The notes under the pieces were generated by a model that ran no database searches, was not told the DNA's origin, and was given only the letters and a program-made list of their open reading frames with translations. Position numbers and translations under genes: made by a program. A stretch of 64,000 bases of DNA from Scalesia atractyloides (Eukaryota > Streptophyta > Magnoliopsida > Asterales > Asteraceae): contig CAMTDV010000030.1 of NCBI GenBank assembly GCA_947069175.1, positions 93,553,916 to 93,617,915 on the forward strand, read 5' to 3'. Shown piece after piece: positions 12,327 to 24,060 of this stretch (position 1 is its first letter; each line of letters begins with the position of its first letter).

Positions 12327-13200
12327 TGATCTGACGAAGAATTAAATGGTTGCTAGTAAACCAAAGTGAAGTCTCTAAAAAATGAGAAGCTTTATCTTCT
12401 GAAACAAGCCACAAACATTGAGTCATCAAATCTGTTTGATGATGATGACAAAAAGGGTTTTTGAACCAAAAAGGACTCGCCACCTCCGTTTTATCTTCTG
12501 AAAAAAGTCAAAAGAACTAATCCCATTAGAACTGGATTCAATTTCAGTACCTAGTGTAGCCTCCAAGATGAATCATCAAAAGATTTGAAAATAACCGGAG
12601 GTAATAATGATAAACGTGAAGTTGATTATTAATCCTTTAGCCCACCATTCAGCCGAGTTGCAGGTTTCCGGGTAACGAAGAAGATGAAGGAGTTGAGAGG
12701 GCATAAATGGAGGGGCTTAGTGAAAAAGATGAAGAGGAAGATTTGTTGTAACAGATTAACGGCAATGTGTGGTGGTGAGAACAAATTCACAGGCGATCGA
12801 TGGTGGTGATAAACGATTCAACCTCAAATCGGTCTAACAAAATTATAATTGGAAATCGTCCAGATCTGTAAAATCAGTAATTGTTTAATGAAGGGGGTTG
12901 GAGATGAGCGGAGGTGGCTAACCGGAAGGGGTGACCGGAATTCCACGGATGTCGGCGTTTACAGCCGGTAACTTTGGGTCTTGGAAGGAAGGAGGAATGT
13001 GTTTTTTTTTCTTCTTAATTTGATATACATCTATATCTATATCTATATCTATATCTATATATATGATGGGACATCACATGGTGCAACCAATTTAGTGTTT
13101 TGGCGGGAAAATGTGAGAAAAGATGTTATTTTTTATATGGACCCCACGTGGTATACCCATACCCGTTTTTAGACCTGGGTATAAAAACCATCTAATCAGC
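12327..13200. other. Non-coding sequence right of the Harbinger element
   Basis: Contains a GA/GT-rich stretch at 12640-12970 whose style (runs of GAAGATGAAG, GGTGGTGA) mirrors the CATCTTCCTCC text left of the Harbinger insertion at 10180-10210. The Harbinger may therefore sit inside an older element. No coding exon is recognised. Confidence 0.35.
13029..13064 (+). repeat. (ATATCT)n microsatellite
   Basis: About six units of CTATAT/ATATCT grading into ATATAT. Confidence 0.9.
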
Positions 13201-13204
13201 CTAA

Positions 13205-14060
13205 ATTTCTCAAATGCACCATTCTTCTCATTCACGCTTTCATTCAAGCTTACAAAACCCTAATTTTGTTCATCGCCGACAAGCAAATCTACCACCATCT
13301 CTTTCGATTTCATCTGGTAAGTCAATGAATCTTTCATCGATGATTTCGTTCAATTTCTTATTATAATTATATACCAAAGTAACAAATTACAAACAAGTGA
13401 CAGGTAAACGGGTAACAAACTGCGCCGCAACCCCCTTTTGAATTGCAAAACCAATCCTACTAAAGACGAAACGGCCCTTAAAGGTTGAAAGATTACTATT
13501 CACAACCTGTTGGACCCTGTTTAGAAATTCCACAGCCTCTGGGACTAGGGACCCAAATGTATCAAAAGCGAATGGAATAAACACGTGTTGATTCTCTAAA
13601 CAAGCCTTCTCGTGTTTAGCGACCTTGCCTGATTCCACCTTTAACGCAGCCTGGCCAGCAACAAACCCATTATCCCTAAGTCGAGTCCAACAACAGGGGA
13701 CACTCCTGTAAGGTCCAACAAACCCATTATGATTCTTCTATCCTTCATCCATGATTCGTTCGAATACAACTAACTTGCATATGATATAGGTTTTTCAATT
13801 TCACCCGCTACGATTTAAGACCTGCGTTTTTTTCTCTGAGTTTGATTGTATTTAGGTCATTCTCAAGTTTTTTTTCTCTGTTTCCTGTTTTTTGTTGTGA
13901 TTTTAGGTGTTTTGTTAGGTTTCTAAGTTCTTGACTTAATTGAAAGGTTTTACAAGTTTGTATGTGATTCCATTCAACATTTGTTGTGGAGTAAATTTGA
14001 CTTAACAAAATGGTTTTACAAATTTTTTCGTGTTGTTTGTTTGCAGAATTGGTGTTTAAT
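13205..14060 (+). other. 5'UTR-like leader with possible donor and acceptor, interrupted by TE-like ORF
   Basis: 13240-13318 reads like a plant leader (AAAACCCTAATTTTG, then CATCTGGTAAGTC, a good donor). TTTGCAG at about 14040 is a plausible acceptor. No coding exon with family resemblance follows, so this may be the start of a decayed or non-coding transcription unit, or a captured gene fragment. Confidence 0.3.
13387..13700 (-). pseudogene. Fragment of a repetitive plant TE-like protein
   Basis: The minus-strand reading holds KVAKHEKACLENQHVFIPFA, then FDTFG, EAVEFLNRVQQVV and FAIQKGVAAQFVTRLP. This matches a segment I recall recurring in many plant genomes at the C-terminal end of reverse-transcriptase-associated or 'auxilin-like' predictions. 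It sits inside what looks like the intron of a leader sequence, continues upstream (GLRDNGF, GQAALKVESG) with frame damage, and has no start or remaining domains. The family name is from memory and uncertain; what is sound is that it is a recurring, non-host fragment. Confidence 0.4.
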
Positions 14061-17000
14061 CGAGTTATCTGATTAATTGATTTGAGGTGAAACAGAAGAA
14101 CTCATAGAGGAAGCGCTAGATAGATAGAGGTGTTATAGGTATATTCAATGTAAGAATAATTAGTATTCTTGGTGAAATCGGTTTGTTCTTTGTAAAATTT
14201 TGTTTTTTGTAGGTGTTACGGATTTGATTGTTGTATTGTTTCAGTACCTGTGGTGCGATTAGGGTGTCTCAGTACGATCGGGATGGTTCAATCAAGAGGG
14301 AAATCAAGATCTTGACAAGTAATTAGGGTAATTTCGGGTTGTTTAATTTAGGGTGCGATTAACGTTTTTCGATATACACCCATCCATCCTTGATGTTTCA
14401 TTTGATTCTTCTTCTGGTTTAATTAGGGTTTCTGGTTTGTTGCATTTTATAATTCATTAACCTCAGCTGAAGAAAGTATAAGTATATAAATCAAAGTATT
14501 ATTGGTCCTATTCGAGTCCCACTTACTTTATATTAATATATACTATCAATTGCTTGCCAAGGACTATCTGCTTTGTCGAAGAACTAAAGATATCGGGGAA
14601 GATATTCATGGTTTCAATTTTATCTCCGAATGTGATATGAGAAACTCTCTCCTCAAGTACACTGTCAATGGGTTCATAAAGATCAGAACAGACAGTTTGT
14701 GTTCATATCTGATAATCATTTCCTCTAATTTATTCACTATTTCATGTTTTTCCATGTCTCATTTTCCTAATCACGGACGGTTGCTTTATCATGTTTTGCC
14801 AGGCTTGCGTGGCGGTCGGTCGTCATCTGATGAAGATGGTGGTCTATAGTGGCATTGGGACTTGGGAGGTGGCAGAAGGATATGCGACTGTGGTTGTTTA
14901 GTTGCGACTAGGGTTTAGTTGGAATTAGGTTTGATGAGTTTTTTGAATGTTGGCCCATATTATGGGCTTGGGTAATGATGGCACAATGATTGGCACCGAT
15001 TATGAGGTTTGGCTGATAATTTTTTGGGTCCACATCTAGATGCAACTGTGGTTTTTCATTGGGCTCATAAATTGTTTTTTTTTTGTTGTATCAGTTTTGG
15101 CCCAAGTCAGGATTGGTCATACTCTGTTTCTTTTGGTCCACCAAACATGCAAGGTAAAATGTATTTTCTTGGCGTTAATGGGTGGGTTTAAAGAAGATGT
15201 TACATTTGGTTTATTCCCTGGGCTCACTTTATTGTTGAATGACTTTCGTGTTGCCAAATAATTCTGAAATGACTGATTATGATGATTTTGAAACGATTTT
15301 GATGATTTGATGATTCGATGATTCTAAATTGATTTGGTTATATGCTTTGTTTTGAATCAGATTGAATCAACTAATCTTTCTAACGACGAAGTTGAAGTTT
15401 TACCATTCGCCTATTGCCGCCCATTGCACCAGGTTCTTTTTTGAACTTTAAGTTGTTTTGATGTGGTGGAAATTTAGCGTTTGGTTAATAAATCCAGCTT
15501 TGATGGGTATTGCTTTGATTGCTGAAAGATTTGGGTTTAAAATTCTAGCTTTGTTGGGTATTGCTTGGTTTATCTCATTTATAGGAACCCTAATTTTGGA
15601 TGTTTTGTTTTAAATTTCTTCATGTTTGGTAGGTTTTGGTCATTGATTTAAAACCTCAAGGGACTGAAAGTGTCTTTGCAGCAGTTACAGAGCTCTATTT
15701 GGCAAGAAAATACCTTGTATTCATAACCAAATGTCATTACAATCACATGATTGTCTTCAAAGTGTTCGATGAAACGATTCTGTTGTTTTCAGGAGTTATG
15801 TAAATCAAGAAGATTAAGAAGTTGCCAAAAATGAGATGTTGGAAGGTGGGATCTTGCAATGTGGATGTTGAAGATGCAATACACAGGTTTATCTGTAACT
15901 AGAATACTTATTTCATTTAGTTTTTGTAAGTTTAACTGAGATTTTGATGGAGTGATTTCAACAGCTCTATAGATATCACCGTATAGTCTCCCTTATTATA
16001 ACGGGTCAAAATGAGTTGGGTTGGTAGTGCTAACCCTTAAAGACATATTCTAATACATTTTTTGTTCACTTTTGTAACATGCTAAGGACAATCCTTATGA
16101 CCAAAATTAAGAAGATCAACATTATGCAGGTTAACGGCTTTCGGCGATGTTGATAGTGGGGTTTCTTCAATAAACTTGAAGTTTTCAGTTGCATGTATGT
16201 ACATATCATGCTCTTTTGGTGAAACTCATGTTTACTATTTTCATTAGTTTATGGCTTTTATATATCCCTGCAGCCTTCATTTATAGGTGGAAACACATAC
16301 ATACATATCGTAGGCTAGCCTTATGTATGAGGTGTCTCATACTCTCATATGTAATGGTAAGCTTCATCATATCTTGTATTACTACACAAAGATTGGGTTC
16401 ATGTTGTTGATAAGAGTTTTTTTTGGTTAAGGGTGTTTAAACATATACACATAAAAGATATATGAATTACAAGACCTGTGAACCAAATTTCTATCTTAAA
16501 ATAGACATTCTTAACTCAGAATATAGAGCAGTTTTATAATAGTGAAATTCGAAAAAGGCCTCAAAATTTGTTACGCTTTAGTCCACCAAAATGATTGAGT
16601 CGGCTCGTGTGGTTGGTTTTGAACATCGTGGGTTTTGAACGCGGTGGTGGTGGTACTTCTGGCGACAAGGGTAATGGTTCTTTAAGTATGCAAACTTGAT
16701 AAATAAATAAATAGAACCTTAGTTGATGGTTGATGTTGGCTCTAAGATTTTGCCATTCTAAATCAAGCTCCTTTCATAGTAAATATCTAAGCTCTGTTTG
16801 ATTTTAACTTTCTTATTTGTAACATATAGACCTACATGTAAATTAAGCTTTGCAAGTATGGCTTACATTTGTTTTGTTTCTATTTGTTTATTTATCATAG
16901 TAACTTTGCACATGAAGAAGTTTAAGAGTTGAAAGTTTACTTGCACCTTTTAGATTTTTTTGACAAACATGGGCGTCGGTTCACCATGTATGAGTTTTAT

Positions 17001-17200
17001 CAAGTTTCCAACCAGTAATTTCAAAAGTGAATGGCATTATACATTACTAAAATAGTGGGTTAAGGGGCAAAGTTGAGCTATTATCCCGCATAGAGGTGAC
17101 AAAGAAATCTATTGTATCCAAATAATATTTATGATTCCACCTATGGTCTTGATCATAGCTGGAAGTTAATTATCTTCAGTTAAATCTGGCTCTTTTTCTT
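14060..17200 (+). other. Non-coding or decayed gene-fragment region
   Basis: Long T-rich stretches with several splice-like junctions and short open stretches, for example about 14570-14720 (GFNFISECDMRNSLLKYTVN), 15640-15730 (VIDLKPQGTESVFAAVTELY) and 15800-15890. They look exonic in composition but I could not assign them. They precede the recognised MAP70 fragment and may belong to the same mosaic. Confidence 0.3.
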
Positions 17201-17215
17201 TTTTGTATACCTTAG

Positions 17216-17665
17216 CTAACTGAAGAATTGTCGAAGATCTATGACAAACTGAAGTTGACAGGATCTATGCTATACCAAGGTATTAACTGAAGCTCTTCTA
17301 TTTATTTGGATTCTTAATTATTTTCATTGTAGCTAAAATATCATAAATATAGTTTTTGGTTATGTAGAATCTTGAAATTAAGAAAATTAATGATGAGAAA
17401 TAACATTTATGGCGGCTCAGTTTGCTGCAGAAGCCACTCTAATAAAGGTTCATGTTGTTCAAATCCAATTGAGGCAATCCATGAACCATTAGAAGTTGGG
17501 CTCAAACATGCTCGATAAGAGGTTTGCTTCCTCTGAGTGCTTGATAATAACGCATCAAGTTAATGCTAACCAATTATAAATGATTGAGCATTTATAATGT
17601 TGCCTTCTTTTGGTTTCAGATTGCTAAGCTGCAGGATGATAATAAAGCATTAGATCGACAGATAC
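17216..17665 (+). pseudogene. Microtubule-associated protein 70 (MAP70) gene fragment
   Basis: Three successive exon remnants with splice sites still visible: 17216-17279 (TEELSKIYDKLKLTGS), 17368-17521 (NLEIKKINDEK, a frame break, MAAQFAAEATL, another break, PIEAIHEPLE) and 17620 to about 17660 (IAKLQDDNKALDR). In that order they match the central coiled-coil of plant MAP70 proteins, which bind cortical microtubules. Introns are retained, so it arose by DNA duplication rather than reverse transcription. It carries frameshifts and stops, and ends abruptly where the copia 5' LTR remnant begins; the next MAP70 exons do not reappear after the retroelement. Confidence 0.75.
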
Positions 17666-17669
17666 TGTG

Positions 17670-17730
17670 AAACCTATTGATGTCTATTCTGTTGTCAGTA
17701 GTATTTGTCAGAATTTTATACCATTTTACA
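17670..17730 (+). repeat. 5' LTR remnant of the copia element
   Basis: TCTGTTGTCAGTAGTATTTG and the following GTCAGAATTTTATACC are identical to the end of the 3' LTR (23270-23314) apart from one T. Similarity fades just upstream of 17680, leaving roughly a tenth of the LTR. Confidence 0.85.
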
Positions 17731-17742
17731 TGGTATTAGAGC
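17731..17742 (+). other. Primer-binding site, initiator-methionine tRNA type
   Basis: TGGTATTAGAGC directly follows the LTR CA end. It differs by one base from the TGGTATCAGAGC site usual in plant copia elements. Confidence 0.85.
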
Positions 17743-18366
17743 CCAGAATGGCTCTTGTTTAGTGATCTTGATAGTTCCGCTGTGAGTGTTAGGTTCTTTG
17801 TAGATTTTGTTCTTCGTTCTTGAAGAACTGTTTGGATCCGGTCCTTGGGAAGCGTGCCATTTCAGATCTAGTGTAACTGAAACACTAGCTAGGGTTTGGT
17901 GATCTATTGGAGGACTTCTCATTTTCTGGTGGATTGTTTTGTCTTCTGGTTGATTGTTTTGTCCTGTGTTGGTCTCTGAAACTCATAGAAAGTTTAGAGC
18001 AAACTAACCAGGCTATGTGCTTCTTGCTTGTACGATCTGTGTTTTGTAACCCTAGAAGGTTACAACTCAGATCGAGTTGGAGGGAGTTAAATGCTTCTGT
18101 AAGATTGTTCCTTCCTTGTCTCTATTATCTATTGTTATTGTTCTAGTTGATGCCGGGGTAGTGAGGACCCGTTTATTGTTCTCTGAGTCTAGTTATTGTT
18201 GTATTTTTTGTGAGATATTGGGGGTTGTGCACCTGTGTTATGCTTTTCCTGGCACCTATTGAGGGATGAACCAGGAATCTGGCCTCTGACACAGTTTGTT
18301 GCGTGTGTTTTTTATTCTTGATTGTTGTTGATTGTTCTGTTTTAGGTAATATTTGTTCTGTTTGAA

Positions 18367-19321
18367 ATGGGTGATGATGATGCTAGTTCATCTCAGACTA
18401 AGATTAGTAAACTTGATTTAGGAGACCCTCTTTATCTTCATCCTAGTGATTCTTCTGCCTTGATCATAGTGAGTGTTAAACTAAAAGGAACTGAAAATTA
18501 TGCTGTTTGGTCTAGTGTTATGAAGCTTGCTTTAGAGGCTAAAAATAAATTTGGTTTCATTGATGGTAAGTGTATTAAGTCTGAAGATGATGAGGTTCTT
18601 GCTAATCAGTGGGATAGGTGTAACTCAGTTGTTCTTACCTGGTTGTTAAATTCCATTTCTGAGGAATTGTTTCTTGGTCAAGTGTTTTCTAAGTTGGCTT
18701 CTAAGGTTTGGGATGGTCTTAAAGAGTCTTTTTATAAAGTTGATGGGTCTGTTGTATATGATTTATATAAAAAATCAATAGCATTTCTCAAAATGGTAGT
18801 ACTGTTATCGAGTAATATAACAAGCTGACAACAATGTGGAAGCAAATGGATGCTATGCTCCATTTGCCTTCTTGTTCTTGTCAGGCTGCAAAAGATTATA
18901 CTGATTTTTCTATGCTTATAAAACTGATGCAATTTCTCATGGGGCTTGATGATGTATATCAGCCTGTGAGAACAAATCTCTTGACCTGGGAACCAATTCC
19001 TACAATAAAGGTTGTTTTCTTTATTGTATCCTGGGAAGAATCTCATAGGTTGACCAGTAGTGGGTCCAAATCTCAAAATGTGTCATTTGTGTCTAAAACT
19101 AATCTAGTTTTTGATTCTAGGAGAAGGTTAAACAGAGGTCCTAATCCTAATTTGAAATGTACTCACTGTAATATGATAGGACATACTGTAGATAGATGTT
19201 TTGAAATTGTTGGATATCCACGTGGTTTTAAAAGGAGAGTCAATAATAATCAACCAATTAAAAATAATTTCTCTGGTAATAATAATAAGTCTAATGCTAT
19301 TTCTGAATCTTCTATTAGTTA
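18367..19321 (+). pseudogene. Copia gag (UBN2-like) with zinc knuckle
   Basis: 18367-18825 begins MGDDDASSSQTKISK and continues with the YAVWSSVMKLALEAKNK region typical of copia gag N-termini. One frameshift near 18826 moves the reading to 18834-19321, which holds the CX2CX4HX4C nucleic-acid-binding knuckle (CTHCNMIGHTVDRC) near 19158-19200. Gag would form the particle that packages element RNA. A stop at 19320 now separates it from the protease. Confidence 0.88.
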
Positions 19322-20766
19322 GTCTAGTTCACCATTTACATTTGAGCAGATCACCAAGTTGTTGAGTTTGGTTGGTGAAAGGAGTGAGTCTAATGTCCAA
19401 AAATACAATGTAGGAGGTGAGTGTCTGAATGTCTTTAGTTCTGTCAGTTCTAGTTTTCTCAACTTTGTTAATTGTTCAGGGTCTGTTAACTCTAGTAATA
19501 TATTGGGTGGATTGTTGACTCTGGGGCAAGTCAACATATGGTCAAGTCAGATAAAAACATGATAAATGTTGTTGATGTTTCTGAATTTAATATTACTGTT
19601 GGTCACCCAAATGGAACAAGTGAGAGTTTTGAAAATTGGTAATTTAAAACTTAGTAATGACATTTTGTTAAAAGATGTTTTTTATGTTCCTGATTATTGT
19701 GTAAATTTGTTATCAGTGTACAAACTAGCTAAAGATAATCATGTGTCTGTTTTGTTTAATGAGAATAGCTGTGTGTTACGGGATTCCAACTCAAAGAGAA
19801 TCCTGATGAGTGGTAGACATGATAGTGGTCTATACTTTGTAGGTTATAATGGTAATTCTTCTAATGCTTGTTTTAATAGTTATCTAAAGTCTTGTACATG
19901 GCATAGTAGGTTAGGTCATCCCTCAGATCAGGTCTTGGTTGTGTTAAAACAAAGACTTAATATAATTTCAAGTGAACATGGGCCTTGTGATGTGTGTCAC
20001 AGGGCTAAACAAGTTAGAGTTCCTTTTCCCTTGAGTGAGCACAAGTCTAAGGCTGTAGGTGATTTAGTGCACTTAGATTTATGGGGGCCTTATAAGGTTA
20101 CTAGTTCTGAAGGTTTCAAATATTTTTTAACAATTGTTGATGATTTTTCAAGAGATGTTTGGTGTTATTTTTTGTCAAATAAAATTGAAGTTTTTGAAAA
20201 TTTAAAGGGGTTATATGAACTTGTGCTTACTCAGTTTGAAAGGAAGATTAAAGTGTTTAGGAGCGATAATGGTAATGAGTTTGTAAATAATCAAATGAGT
20301 ATGTTTTCTAAATCTAAAGGGATTTTGCATCAAACTTCATGTTCTTATACACCACAACAAAATGGTGTAGTGGAAAGGAAACACCGGCATTTGTTAAACA
20401 CAGCCAGGGCATTGATGTTCCAGGGAGGTTTACCTAAGGTTTTGGTCTGACTGTATTCTGACTACAGCCTATTTAGTTAACAGGTTACCCTCTTATGTGT
20501 TGAATGGTAGGAGTCCCTTTGAAGTTATGTTTGGATTTATGCCCTCTTTGTCTCATTTAAGGAACTTTGGATGTTTATGCTTTAGTACAATCTTAAATGA
20601 GTCTGATAAGTTTGCTTTCCATGCTGATAAATGTGTGTTACTTGGCTATTCTAGTGTAAAAAAAGGATATAAGTTGTGGAGTTTGGATAGTAAGAAAATG
20701 TTTTTTTCAAGAGATGTGAAGTTTTATGAAGATGTTTATTCTTTTAAGATAAAGACAACTGAGTAG
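19322..20766 (+). pseudogene. Copia protease and integrase
   Basis: WIVDSGASQHM at about 19508 is the aspartic protease active site (DSGAS). A frame change leads into 19566-20447, which has the pre-integrase zinc site (H...H near 19900, C..C in CDVCHRAK near 19990) and the integrase catalytic residues in order: Asp in HLDLWGP (about 20074), Asp in RSDNGNEF (about 20262) and Glu in QQNGVVERKH (about 20370). A stop at 20448 breaks the domain; 20497-20763 continues with the C-terminal part (NGRSPFEVMFG, FGCLCF). Confidence 0.88.
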
Positions 20767-20769
20767 CCA

Positions 20770-21982
20770 AGAACCAGTATGTGATCCAAACTTAAATCAT
20801 ACTAATTTTTTTGAAAATGTAACATCTAAAGTTCCTAACATGCCCAATGATGAAGAGGGTACTAGTGGTTCTCAAGATCCTATTAGTGATGATCAGCAAT
20901 CACTGTCACCCTTTACATCAGCCTCTGGTATTAGTGTTGATAGGGTTCAACCATCAGATCAGGTGAGCAGTAGTAGTTTGGGCCATAGTGGTAGGGCAGA
21001 GGACACTTCAGGATCTAATGTAGACACAAACCTATCTGAGGGTATTCAAGATGTTAGGAGGTCTTCTAGAAATACTTATATGCCTAAAAGATATGATGAG
21101 TTTGTTGTTGAAGGAAAAGTTAAATATGGTATAGAGAAATCTGTTAACTGTTCTAATCTGTCTGTTGATAATAGATGCTTTGTGTCTAATTTGAATAAAA
21201 CTGTTGAACCAAGTTGTTTTAATGATGCTGCAAAGGACCCTAGGTAGGTTGATGTTATGAATAAAGTGATGGAAGCTTTATATAGAAATGGTACATGGGT
21301 GTTGGTAGATTTACCCAAAGATAGGAAAGTTATAGGTTGTAAATGGATATTCAAGATTAAATATAAATCTAATGGTGAGGTAGAAAGGTTTAAAGTTAGG
21401 TTAGTAGCTAAAGGGTATAGTCAACGTGAAGGTCTTGACTTTGGAGAAACATTCTCTCCTGTTGTCAAAATGGTTACTGTTAGATGTGTTCTTAGTATGG
21501 TTGTTAAAAATAGTTGGCAAGTTTACCAATTAGATATTAATAATGCTTTTCTTTATGGTTCCATTTCTGAAGATGTGTATATGAAGCTTCCACTTGGATA
21601 TTTTCCTAAGAGTGAAACTAGGGTTTGTAAATTAGTTAAGTCATTATATGGTTTAAAGCAAGCCCCTAGAAAATGGAATAAGAAGTTAACCCAAGTTTTG
21701 CTTGATATGGGTTTTATTCAAAGTTTGTGTGATCATTCTATGTTTATCTTGTCTATACAGTCTGTGTTTGTTGTGTTGTTGGTATATGTGGATGACATAG
21801 TTATTACTGGTAATTCTGAAGTAGAGGTTATTAGAGTTAAACAGGTTTTAAGTGATAATTTCCAAATCAAAGACTTGGGAATTCTTAAGTATTTCCTTGG
21901 TATTGTGGTTTTGTATTCTGAGGCTGGTGTGTGTTTGAACCAGAGGAAATACTGTCTTGAACTGTTAAATGAGTTTGCCTAG
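20770..21982 (+). pseudogene. Copia reverse transcriptase
   Basis: 20840-21247 is the acidic, Ser-rich linker ending at a stop. 21257-21979 is the reverse transcriptase: NGTWVLVDLPKDRKVIGCKW, then FKVRLVAKGYSQ, YQLDINNAFLYG, KSLYGLKQAPRKWN, and the catalytic YVDD at about 21785-21796. The palm motifs are intact, so decay is mainly through separating stops. Confidence 0.92.
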
Positions 21983-22080
21983 TTAAACCTGTTAACACTC
22001 CTATTAAGCAAAGTCATGTCATTATAATTAAATTAAGTCGAAATCAAAATGTAGTTAAAGATGTTACAGGTTTTCAGAAG

Positions 22081-22743
22081 TTGATTGGCAAACTTATATA
22101 TCTTTCTATTACTAGACCAGATATCTGTTATGCTGTTCAATTTCTGAGCCAGTTTATGCATTGTCCTAAAGAATGTCATTTGCATATTGCTCTAAGACTA
22201 CTTAAGTATTTAAAGCAGAGTCTCCAGGTAAAGGAATCTTACTTAAACATGATATCAATTTTGAGTTGAAAGGGTATGTGGACTCAGACTGGGCTAAATG
22301 TTTAGCCACAAGAAGGTCCATTACTGGTTTTAGTATTTTCTTGGGAGGTTCTCTGGTCTCTTGAAAGTCCAAGAAGCAGAGTGTAGTATCTAGATCCACA
22401 GCATAAGCAGGGTATAGAGCTATGTGCTCTGCTTCATGTGAGGTGATGTGGATCTTGAATATTTTAGCTGAATTAAAAATTGAGTGTCAGTTACCAATTT
22501 AATTGTTTTGTGATAGTCAATCAGCTATCTCTATTGCTTTCAATCCTGTGTTCCATGAGAGAACTAAGCACTTTGAGACTGATCTTCATTTTTTAAGGGA
22601 AAAATAGCAAATGGTATTATTTGTCCTGAGAAAATTGCTTCTGAAGATCAGTTAGCTGATCTTTTTACAAAAGGGTTAAATGGTTTACAACATGATTTTT
22701 TATGTGAAAAGCTGGGTTTGATTGATATGTTTGCTGTATGAGT
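22081..22743 (+). pseudogene. Copia RNase H
   Basis: IGKLIYLSITRPDICYAVQF opens the segment. After a frameshift near 22225 the text includes GYVDSDWAKC, FCDSQSAISIA, HERTKHFETDLHFLRE, and DLFTKGLN near the end. These are the conserved blocks of copia RNase H; at least three in-frame stops are present. Confidence 0.88.
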
Positions 22744-22753
22744 GAAGGGGGGA
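22742..22753 (+). other. Polypurine tract
   Basis: GTGAAGGGGGGA immediately precedes the TG start of the 3' LTR and would prime plus-strand synthesis. Confidence 0.8.
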
Positions 22754-23314
22754 TGTTGAAATATTAATATTGATCATTCAGCAAACTTATTTATTTATTG
22801 GACTGATATGTTATTGGGCTGTTATGGTTCGGATTGTGGGCCTGTACAACTGGGCCTGAGTGACTTTATGCTATTATTGGCAAGTTCTGGTGTCTTTGTG
22901 TGCAGGTTATGGATCACCGGGATCTGAAGTGTAACATTGGAAATATCTTGGTATATAATGAAGAGAGAGAAGGTTGTTGCTCAGTTGCAACAGATTAGTT
23001 CCAGGGTTCATTGTTTCTCTCTGTATTCGTAGTGGTGTTCATCTTGTTCTTAGAATCTTAGTGTTGTTCATGATCTCTGTGTAGAGATCAAGTTTGTATA
23101 CGAGATCTTGTGATCTCTGAGTTGGTATTTCTGTATCCTTTTTATTTGATATTCAACAGATTGTTGAATCTGTACTTTGTATTGTTTAGATCTCAGATCT
23201 AGGGTTTGGTTTGGTTGTTTTCTTGGTTGGTTAACTAATAAGATTTTGTCACCTTGATTTTGTCGCTATTTCTGTTGTCAGTAGTATTTGTCAGAATTTT
23301 ATACCATTTTTACA
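22754..23314 (+). repeat. 3' LTR of the copia element
   Basis: Starts TGTTGAAATATTAATATTG and ends ...CATTTTTACA (TG...CA), 561 bp. Its last 40 bases match the 5' remnant. TATATAATGAAGAGAG near 22951 is a plausible promoter core. Confidence 0.9.
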
Positions 23315-23383
23315 AAAGGTATAATATTTTGAATTCCCCCATTCATGATTAGTTTCTCATTGTACATGATATTGTGTTTGTAG

Positions 23384-23643
23384 GTTGTTGCAGTAAAGAA
23401 GATAAAGTCATCAGCTGTAGGTGCAGGGGAAGATTTCATTGATATAATATATCAAGGTTACGGCATCCAAATGTGACAGAACTTGTTGGGTATTGCTGTG
23501 AGCACGGGCAGCGCCTGCTAGTGTATGAGTTCCTTAAAAATGGTTGGTTCACTCTATGATTTCCTGTACCTATCAGATGAATACAGCAAGCAGCTAGCCA
23601 TTAACCGTGTGAAGATTGCTTTAGGGGCAGCACGAGCATTGGA
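23384..23643 (+). pseudogene. STRUBBELIG-receptor-like kinase exon fragment
   Basis: Preceded by a TTTGTAG acceptor and followed by a GTAAGT donor, this exon reads VVAVKKIKSSAVGAGEDF (the VAVKK subdomain II lysine), then after one frameshift RHPNVTELVGYC, CEHGQRLLVYEFL, SLYDFLYLSDEYSKQLA and VKIALGAARALE. Order and wording match the kinase domain of the STRUBBELIG-receptor (SRF) family, membrane receptor-like kinases of plants. No extracellular domain, transmembrane segment or later kinase exons follow. It is a duplicated, broken single exon. Confidence 0.75.
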
Positions 23644-23916
23644 GTAAGTTGGTGTTTTTGTCCGTGTGTTTTGAGTAGTTGACAACAAACGATAGAGTTG
23701 AATCTCTTGTGGCTATGTGATTGAATTGAATTACCACCGAAGAATGGCATGAAGCTTTGGAGAAAATTAATTGAAGTGACTATGGTGGTCCTTTTTTGGT
23801 GTTTAATGATAATAATGATGCAGTAGTAGCAGCTAAACATTATTGTAATGCAATTTTTTTTTATCAAGGCTTAAATGAAAAACAAATTTCATTTAAACCA
23901 CTGGTAGCCATACGGA

Positions 23917-24027
23917 GTTGCTCTGATAACCCTTGATCACTTTATTCACTGCATCAAGAAAATCTCTCTGTCACCGTCGGGCTCGAATCGCATACATTCC
24001 AGCCTCTGTGCACACGCTTCTTATACA
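23917..24027 (-). pseudogene. Proteasome 26S ATPase RPT1 C-terminal exon fragment
   Basis: Minus-strand reading gives IRSVCTEAGMYAIRARR, a frame break, then DFLDAVNKVIKGYQ. This matches the C-terminal helical domain of RPT1, an ATPase of the proteasome base. The motif before it is scrambled and the usual C-terminus after KGYQ is lost. Opposite in strand to the kinase fragment 270 bp away, it is part of a multi-gene mosaic. Confidence 0.7.
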
Positions 24028-24060
24028 GACACCACCATCACCAGCTTGCTAAACATCAGC

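Larger units (their letters stand above)
17670..23314 (+). mobile_element. Ty1/copia LTR retrotransposon, decayed, 5' LTR truncated
   Basis: In order: an LTR remnant of about 60 bp ending TTTTACA at 17730, a primer-binding site TGGTATTAGAGC at 17731, gag, protease, integrase, reverse transcriptase, RNase H, a purine tract GTGAAGGGGGGA ending at 22753, and a full 561-bp 3' LTR (22754-23314). Integrase before reverse transcriptase defines Ty1/copia. Several frameshifts and stops break every long domain. Because the 5' LTR is mostly missing, no target duplication can be read. Confidence 0.92.
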
